NCBI RefSeq assembly: GCF_026013965.1
Contig: NZ_CP110341.1
Span: 62,001 to 126,000, forward strand
Origin: Brevibacterium sp. JSBI002
GTDB lineage: Bacteria > Actinomycetota > Actinomycetes > Actinomycetales > Brevibacteriaceae
DNA length: 64,000 nt
Direction of reading: 5' to 3'
The notes beneath the pieces are model-generated. The model had not been told where the DNA came from. It ran no database searches and was given only the letters and a program-made list of their open reading frames with translations. Positions 58,375-64,000 of this stretch are shown one piece after another. Position 1 is the first letter of the stretch; each line of letters opens with the position of its first letter. The translations under genes were made by a program, and so were the position numbers.

Positions 58375-61298
58375 CGAACACCACCCGTCTGCACTCCGCG
58401 TCTCGACTGTCCTCTGCCACCGGCATCGACACCGCCCGCCCGATCGATTTCACCGTCGACGGACAGTCCTACTCGGGCTTCGCCGGTGACACGATCGCCA
58501 GTGCGCTCATCGCCGCGGGCCGCATCGACTGCGGCAACTCGACCTACCTGGGACGTGCTCGCGGCATCCTCGGCGCCGGCGTCGAGGAGTCCAATGCGCT
58601 CGTCCGCGTGCATTCCCGGTACTCCGGAGACGTCTCCGAATCGATGCTGCCCGCCACCCGTGTCGCCATCGCCGAAGGACTCGAGGCCGACTACCTCGCC
58701 GGACTCGGCATCCTCGACCCCGGCCAGGACGAACTGACCTACGAACACAAGCACGTGCACACCGACGTCCTCATCGTCGGCGCGGGCCCCGCCGGACTCG
58801 CCGCGGCCAGGGAAGCAGGCAAGTCCGGTGCGCGCACCCTGCTGCTCGACGACCAGTCCCTGCCCGGCGGCTCGCTGCTCGCGGCGGGACCGGCCACGGC
58901 CGAAACGATCGACGGCGTCGACGCCCTCGCCTGGGTCGAGTCCACCGTCGCCGGGTTCGCCGAGCACGAAGAGCTCACGTACGTGAAGAACACGACCGTC
59001 TTCGGCAGCTACGACTCGAACTACTTCGTCGCCCTCGAAGACCGCACCGACGCCGTCGCCGCTGCTGGTGGCCGCGGAGTGCGCCAGAAGGTCTGGCATA
59101 TCCGCGCCGGTCAGGTCGTGCTCGCCACCGGCGCCCACGACCGTCCGATCGTCTTCGCGGACAACGACCGACCCGGCATCATGCTCGCCTCGGCCGTGCG
59201 CACCTATCTCGGCCGCTTTGGTGTGGCCGCCGGTGACCAGGTGGCGGTGGCGACGACGAACGACTCCGCCTATGACCTCGTCACCGACCTCCATGCGGCA
59301 GGCATCACCGTCCCCGCGGTCATCGACTCCCGCACCTCAGCCTCGGCGATCGCTGAATCCGTCACCGCAGCCACGGGCGCTCGGCTCATCCTCGGCTCTG
59401 CCGTCACCGGCACCGCCGGTGAAGGCCCAGCCGGACGGGTCAGCGCCATCACTGTCGCCGGACTCGATGACGACGGCGTCGCAGCTGAGAACGGTGAGAG
59501 CATTCCCGTCGACCTGCTCGCGGTCTCCGGCGGACATTCGCCGGTCATCCACCTGCACGGTCAGCGCAAGGGCACAATCCACTGGAACGTCGACATCGCG
59601 GCCTTCGTGCCGACGACGCCCGTGCGCGATCAGTTCACGGTCGGAGCAGTGACCGGGGACTACTCGCTCGAAGCGGCTCTGCGGCAGGGCGCCGAGGCGG
59701 GGAACCAAGCGGCGAACCGCACCGGCTTCCCGGCCGCGCTCGCCGCCCCCGCGGCCTCGGCGATGGCCTATGCTCCGGCCCGTCCACTGTGGCTGGTCAC
59801 CTCGGCGCAGGACGACCACGCGAACCTGAGCACGCACTTCATCGACTTCCAGCGCGACCAGACCGTCGCCGATGTGCAGCGGGCGATGGGCGCGGGCATG
59901 CGCTCGGTCGAGCACATCAAGCGCTACACCTCGATCTCGACGGCGAACGATCAGGGCAAGACCTCAGCGGTCAACGCGATCGGCGCGATCGCCTCGGTGC
60001 TGGGGGAGTCCGATGACCTCGGCCAGGTCGGGCACACGACCTTCCGCGCCCCCTTCGCCCCGGTGCCCTTCGCGGCACTGGCCGGACGGCGCAAGGGCGA
60101 ACTCTTCGACCCGGCCAGGGTCACCTCGATCCACCCCTGGCACGTCGCCCACGGCGCCGAGTTCGAAGACGTCGGGCAGTGGAAACGGCCCTGGTACTAC
60201 CCGAAGCCGGGGGAGGACATGGAGGCCGCGGTGCTGCGCGAGGGCAAGGCCGTGCGCGAATCCGTCGGATTCCAGGACGCCTCGACGCTCGGCAAGATCG
60301 AGATCCGCGGGAAGGACGCCGGAGAGTTCCTCGGCCAGATCTACACGAACGGCTTCAAGAAGCTCAAGGTCGGAAAGGGACGCTACGGGCTGATGTGCAA
60401 GCCCGACGGCATGATCTTCGACGACGGCGTGACCCTGCGCGTGGCCGAGGACCGCTACTACATGACGACGACCACCGGCGGGGCTGCGACCGTCCTCGAA
60501 TGGCTCGAGGAATGGCACCAGACCGAATGGCCCGACCTCGACGTCGTCTTCACCTCGGTGACCGAACAGTGGTCGACCGTCGCCGTGGCCGGACCCCGGT
60601 CCCGCGATGTCATCGCCAAGCTCGCTCCGAACCTCGACGTGTCGAACGAGGCCTTCGAGTTCATGGGCTTCCGCGAGACCACCCTGGAAAACGGCACTCC
60701 CGCCCGCATCTGCCGGATCTCGTTCTCCGGCGAGCTCGCCTTCGAGATCAACGTCGACACGTTCTACGGGCTGGCCGTCTGGGAAGCCGTCGCCGAGGCG
60801 GGCGCCGAGTTCGACATCACCCCCTACGGCACCGAGGTCATGCACGTGCTGCGCGCCGAGAAGGGCTTCATCATCGTCGGGCAGGACACCGACGGCACCG
60901 TGACCCCGCAGGACGCGGGCATGGAGTGGATCGTCTCGAAGGTCAAGGACTTCATCGGCAAACGCTCCTACTCTCGCGTCGATACGGCCCGGGAGGATCG
61001 CAAGCACCTCGTGGGCGTGCTCCCGGTTGACGGGACCACGCGTCTGGCCGAAGGCGCCCAGCTCATTGCGGCGGGCACGCCCGTCACCCCGGAGGACGGA
61101 CCGGTGCCGATGATCGGACACGTCACCTCGTCCTATATCTCGCCGAGCCTCGACCGGCCGTTCGGTCTCGCACTCGTCGAGAACGGCCGCAACCGCGAAG
61201 GAGAGATCGTCAAGACTCCCTTCGGCGACACCCTCGTCGACGTCGAGATCACCTCGCCCGTCTTCTACGATCCGGAAGGAAACCGCCGCGATGGCTGA
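58371..61298 (+). CDS. soxA: Sarcosine oxidase, alpha subunit
   Basis: 975 residues, full length. An N-terminal plant-type-ferredoxin-like segment ([20 protein letters not shown]) is followed by an NAD-binding Rossmann domain ([18 protein letters not shown]), and the C-terminal third is an aminomethyltransferase/GcvT-like folate domain ([52 protein letters not shown]). Its folate site captures the methylene group from the imine formed on SoxB as methylene-tetrahydrofolate, and electrons reach oxygen giving hydrogen peroxide. The stop lies eight bases inside soxG. Confidence 0.95.
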   Translation: MTNTTRLHSASRLSSATGIDTARPIDFTVDGQSYSGFAGDTIASALIAAGRIDCGNSTYLGRARGILGAGVEESNALVRVHSRYSGDVSESMLPATRVAIAEGLEADYLAGLGILDPGQDELTYEHKHVHTDVLIVGAGPAGLAAAREAGKSGARTLLLDDQSLPGGSLLAAGPATAETIDGVDALAWVESTVAGFAEHEELTYVKNTTVFGSYDSNYFVALEDRTDAVAAAGGRGVRQKVWHIRAGQVVLATGAHDRPIVFADNDRPGIMLASAVRTYLGRFGVAAGDQVAVATTNDSAYDLVTDLHAAGITVPAVIDSRTSASAIAESVTAATGARLILGSAVTGTAGEGPAGRVSAITVAGLDDDGVAAENGESIPVDLLAVSGGHSPVIHLHGQRKGTIHWNVDIAAFVPTTPVRDQFTVGAVTGDYSLEAALRQGAEAGNQAANRTGFPAALAAPAASAMAYAPARPLWLVTSAQDDHANLSTHFIDFQRDQTVADVQRAMGAGMRSVEHIKRYTSISTANDQGKTSAVNAIGAIASVLGESDDLGQVGHTTFRAPFAPVPFAALAGRRKGELFDPARVTSIHPWHVAHGAEFEDVGQWKRPWYYPKPGEDMEAAVLREGKAVRESVGFQDASTLGKIEIRGKDAGEFLGQIYTNGFKKLKVGKGRYGLMCKPDGMIFDDGVTLRVAEDRYYMTTTTGGAATVLEWLEEWHQTEWPDLDVVFTSVTEQWSTVAVAGPRSRDVIAKLAPNLDVSNEAFEFMGFRETTLENGTPARICRISFSGELAFEINVDTFYGLAVWEAVAEAGAEFDITPYGTEVMHVLRAEKGFIIVGQDTDGTVTPQDAGMEWIVSKVKDFIGKRSYSRVDTAREDRKHLVGVLPVDGTTRLAEGAQLIAAGTPVTPEDGPVPMIGHVTSSYISPSLDRPFGLALVENGRNREGEIVKTPFGDTLVDVEITSPVFYDPEGNRRDG

Positions 61299-62013
61299 CA
61301 CCACCTACTCCACCCGTTCGACGGCACAGTCCCCCTCGACCGCTGAGACGCAGGCCGCCCACGCGGGCACCGGATCGAGCGGACTCGATGACCTGCGGGT
61401 CTCACCGGCCGCGCACCTGGCCGGGCTGATGTCCGAGGCGAGTGCCGCCGGCGGCCGCAGCGTCGGCCTGCGCGAACTGCCCTTCACGGTGCAGATCGGC
61501 CTGCGGGCACAGCCGGACTCCGCGTCGTGGAAGTCACTCGAAGACACGTTCGCTCTCAATCTGCCGCGCAGCGTCGGCGAAGTCACCGGTGATCCGGCGG
61601 CCCAGCACGTGCTGTGGCTGAGCCCCGACGAATTCCTCGCCGTCGACGTCTCCCGCTGCCAGCAGCCAGGAGAGACGATCGTCGCCGAGGCGGGACTCGA
61701 GGGACTGCCCGGACAGGTCGTCGATCTCTCGGCCAACCGGACGATCCTCGAACTGACAGGGGAGAAGGCCCGCGAAGTGCTCGAGAAGAGCTGCCGCGCC
61801 GATCTCCACCCCCGCGCCTTCGGCATCGGGTCCGCAATCGTCACCGCTCTGGGTCCCGTGCCGGTCATCCTCCACCACAGTGGTGAGGACACCTACCGCA
61901 TCTATCCGCGGGCGAGCTTCGCGGATTTCACGGTCCGTTGGCTCCTCGATGGAATGGCGGAGTTCCTCACCGACGGGCAGACGCCCGGATCTGAAGCCGA
62001 GGGAGCCGGCTGA
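61291..62013 (+). CDS. soxG: Sarcosine oxidase, gamma subunit
   Basis: 240 residues, longer than typical SoxG (about 200) by an N-terminal Ser/Thr/Ala-rich stretch ([20 protein letters not shown]). The core has the family blocks [47 protein letters not shown] and [12 protein letters not shown]. It is GcvT-like and structural for the complex. ATG 61291 lies inside the end of soxA. Stop overlaps sdaA (TGATG). Confidence 0.92.
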   Translation: MADTTYSTRSTAQSPSTAETQAAHAGTGSSGLDDLRVSPAAHLAGLMSEASAAGGRSVGLRELPFTVQIGLRAQPDSASWKSLEDTFALNLPRSVGEVTGDPAAQHVLWLSPDEFLAVDVSRCQQPGETIVAEAGLEGLPGQVVDLSANRTILELTGEKAREVLEKSCRADLHPRAFGIGSAIVTALGPVPVILHHSGEDTYRIYPRASFADFTVRWLLDGMAEFLTDGQTPGSEAEGAG

Positions 62014-63479
62014 TGAGTCTCGGGGTCCTCGATCTGTTCTCGATCGGCATCGGACCCTCGTCCTCGCACACGGTGGGACCGATGCGGGCGGCGGTGCGCT
62101 TCGTCGATGAACTCGCCGAGGCGGGTCTGCTCGAGCGTGTCGATGCGGTCCGCATCGGACTCTTCGGCTCCCTCGGTGCCACTGGCATCGGGCACGGTTC
62201 GGACTCCGCCGTGCTCGCGGGGCTGTCCGGGAAGGAACCCGAAACGCTCGATCCGGACTCCGTGGGCCCGCTGGTCGCCGAGATCCGTGAGACAGGGTCG
62301 CTCCACCTCGGCGGGCGAAAGGACGTGCCCTTCGACGTGGCGTCAGATCTCACCCTGCACCTGCGGGAATCCCTGCCCGGCCATCCCAATGGGATGCGCA
62401 TCAGCGCCGAGGCGGACGGTGAGCTCATCGAGCGCGACTACTACTCCGTGGGCGGGGGATTCGTCGTCACCGCCGACGAACTCGCCGCGGAGAAGGACGC
62501 CGCCGAAGCGATCGATGCAGCCGGGGACGGGCCCGGATCCGGCGGCGACGGTCCCGGTGCGGCCGGTCGAGGTGGGGACGTCATCCCGTTCTCCACGGCC
62601 GATGAGCTGCTCGAGCAGTGTCGCATCCGCGGGCTGAGCATCGCCGAGCTCATGGCCGTCAACGAACGCGCCCGCCAGACTGATGAGACCCTGCGGGCCA
62701 GGCTGCTCGAGATCTGGGCGGTGATGCGCGAATGCGTGCACAACGGCTGCACCCGTACCGAGACGACCCTGCCCGGCGGACTCAAGGTGCGTCGCCGCGC
62801 CCCGGAACTGAAGGCGAAGCTCGAAGCCGCGGACTACCGGGCATCGGGATCGCTCGACGCCCTCGAATGGGTCAACCTCTATGCACTGGCCGTCAACGAG
62901 GAGAACGCCTCGGGCGGACGGATCGTCACCGCTCCGACGAACGGGGCGGCTGGCATCATCCCCGCAGTGCTCCATTACATGGACCGGTTCGTCACCGGTG
63001 ACGAGGGAGCCGGCTCCGCCGCCGGTGCGAGTGCTGCCGACGATGCCGTGGTGACGTTCCTGCTCACCGCCGGGGCCATCGGGATCCTCTTCAAACGCAA
63101 CGCGTCGATCTCCGGCGCCGAGGTGGGCTGCCAGGGCGAGGTCGGATCGGCCTGCGCGATGGCTGCCGCCGGACTGTGCGCCGTACTCGGCGGAACTCCC
63201 GAACAGGTGGAGAACGCCGCCGAGATCGGACTCGAACACAACCTCGGGCTGACCTGCGATCCAGTGGGCGGTCTCGTGCAGGTGCCGTGCATCGAACGCA
63301 ATGCCATCGCTTCGGTGAAGGCGATCAATGCCGCCCGGCTGGCCATGCACGGCGACGGCTCCCATAGGGTGAGTCTCGACCAGGCGACCGAGACCATGCG
63401 GCAGACTGGAGCCGATATGAAATCGAAGTACAAGGAGACCTCGCGCGGCGGACTCGCCGTCAACGTCGTCGAATGCTGA
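62013..63479 (+). CDS. sdaA: L-serine dehydratase (iron-sulfur type)
   Basis: 488 residues, single-chain alpha-beta fusion as in E. coli SdaA (454), with an extra Gly/Asp-rich loop [18 protein letters not shown] near residues 173-190. Cysteines expected to hold the 4Fe-4S cluster: [10 protein letters not shown] and [12 protein letters not shown]. The enzyme turns L-serine into pyruvate and ammonia, completing the path from creatine. Begins [20 protein letters not shown], a family hallmark. Coupled to soxG (TGATG). Confidence 0.93.
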   Translation: MSLGVLDLFSIGIGPSSSHTVGPMRAAVRFVDELAEAGLLERVDAVRIGLFGSLGATGIGHGSDSAVLAGLSGKEPETLDPDSVGPLVAEIRETGSLHLGGRKDVPFDVASDLTLHLRESLPGHPNGMRISAEADGELIERDYYSVGGGFVVTADELAAEKDAAEAIDAAGDGPGSGGDGPGAAGRGGDVIPFSTADELLEQCRIRGLSIAELMAVNERARQTDETLRARLLEIWAVMRECVHNGCTRTETTLPGGLKVRRRAPELKAKLEAADYRASGSLDALEWVNLYALAVNEENASGGRIVTAPTNGAAGIIPAVLHYMDRFVTGDEGAGSAAGASAADDAVVTFLLTAGAIGILFKRNASISGAEVGCQGEVGSACAMAAAGLCAVLGGTPEQVENAAEIGLEHNLGLTCDPVGGLVQVPCIERNAIASVKAINAARLAMHGDGSHRVSLDQATETMRQTGADMKSKYKETSRGGLAVNVVEC

Positions 63480-63552
63480 GCACCATTCTGAGGTTGCAGC
63501 ACTCTGACCTTGCACCACACAGATCTTGCCCCACGGACAGAAGGACACGGAC

Positions 63553-64000
63553 ATGCAGGACTACATCTTCACCCTCGAATGCGCTGAGCGCCCCGGAATC
63601 ACCCACGCCGTGACCGGTGCCCTGCTCACCCACGGCGGAGACATCAAGGAACTCAAACAGTTCGACGACCAGTCGACCCAGCAGCTGTTCCTGCGCATCG
63701 ACTTCAGCGTCTCCGACGAGCCCGGCAACGGTGTCGAGGCTCTGCGGACCGACTTCGAAGAGATCGGCGAGCAGTTCGGCGCGACCTGGCAGCTGTGGCC
63801 GCAGGGGGAGAAGCGGCGGGTGCTCATCATGGTCTCGAAGTTCGAGCACTGCCTCAACGATCTGCTCTTCCGCGCCCGCGTCGGCGAACTGCCGATCGAG
63901 ATCGCCGCCGTCGTATCGAACCACCCCGATCATCGTGAGCTCGTCGAATGGCACCACATCCCCTTCTTCCGGATCCCCGTGACGAAGGAGACGAAGCCCG
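63553..64000 (+). CDS. purU: Formyltetrahydrofolate deformylase, 3' end outside window
   Basis: The visible 149 residues show an N-terminal ACT domain (YIFTLECAERPGITHAVTGA, then GGDIKELKQFDDQSTQQLFLR) followed by the start of the formyltransferase-like catalytic domain (KRRVLIMVSKFEHCLNDLLF, then VVSNHPDH). PurU hydrolyses 10-formyl-tetrahydrofolate to formate and free tetrahydrofolate, which sarcosine oxidase needs. ATG 63553 has an AAGGACACGG site. The gene runs past base 64000. It lies 73 bases after sdaA, as last gene of the operon within view; glyA-soxBDAG-purU order is known from Corynebacterium. Confidence 0.93.
   Translation, partial: MQDYIFTLECAERPGITHAVTGALLTHGGDIKELKQFDDQSTQQLFLRIDFSVSDEPGNGVEALRTDFEEIGEQFGATWQLWPQGEKRRVLIMVSKFEHCLNDLLFRARVGELPIEIAAVVSNHPDHRELVEWHHIPFFRIPVTKETKP

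Noticed and set aside
1..64000. CRISPR arrays, complete IS elements, prophage or rRNA genes
   Set aside because: No regularly spaced direct repeats, no transposase, no phage structural genes and no rRNA seen; only one broken tRNA was found.

Overview
The window is G+C-rich DNA with dense, mostly intact genes and frequent 1-4 base gene overlaps. GTG and TTG starts, actinobacterial families (DUF222/HNH, DUF6114, DUF6230, DUF2871, LRRGLPR-repeat cytochrome b) and a DtxR-type iron box all point to a chromosomal segment of an actinobacterium, most likely Brevibacterium or a close relative. That genus call is inference from gene content; no 16S or other decisive marker lies here.

Layout. 1-9.7 kb: two tandem VanZ-like genes (the first cut by the window edge), a divergent MarR/VOC pair with an operator-like dyad, a PhzF-methyltransferase pair, an oxidoreductase, an M50-like membrane peptidase, a HAD phosphatase and a large DUF222/HNH gene. 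9.7-15.5 kb: an NCS2 purine permease divergent from an 8-oxoguanine-deaminase-like enzyme, two small membrane proteins and a glutamine amidotransferase. 15.6-24.3 kb: an AGCS amino-acid symporter, a three-gene envelope operon (DUF6230-DUF6114-acidic secreted protein), a GntR-creatininase-like-AbgT operon, and an esterase whose signal peptide looks frameshifted. 24.4-30.5 kb: a GntR regulator facing an ACC deaminase plus AceE-like E1 pair across a perfect 26-bp palindrome, then an aldehyde dehydrogenase and a very long hairpin. 30.5-39 kb: a decayed GntR gene, a three-gene acyl cassette (AMP ligase, ketosynthase, acyl-CoA dehydrogenase-like), and a convergent 2-oxoacid dehydrogenase operon (E1 alpha, E1 beta, E2).

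39-43.5 kb is the accessory stretch: A+T-richer sequence, a remnant small gene, a third VanZ, a secreted protein, an AraC-type/monooxygenase pair, the 3' half of a tRNA-Thr with its terminator, and a TetR gene lacking its DNA-binding domain. 43.6-51 kb: a large unknown protein, an orphan iron box followed by about 130 bases ending in a hairpin (candidate iron-responsive small RNA), an Lrp regulator, etfBA, and a membrane cytochrome b with four N-terminal [11 protein letters not shown] repeats.

51-64 kb is a coherent catabolic region: MFS transporter, creatinase, IclR regulator, GntR regulator, then glyA-soxBDAG-sdaA-purU. Together these can convert creatine to sarcosine and urea, sarcosine to glycine with a one-carbon unit on folate, glycine to serine, and serine to pyruvate, with PurU releasing formate and free folate. 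The creatinase catalytic triad and the SoxD zinc ligands are all present, so this is the best-supported functional reading in the window.
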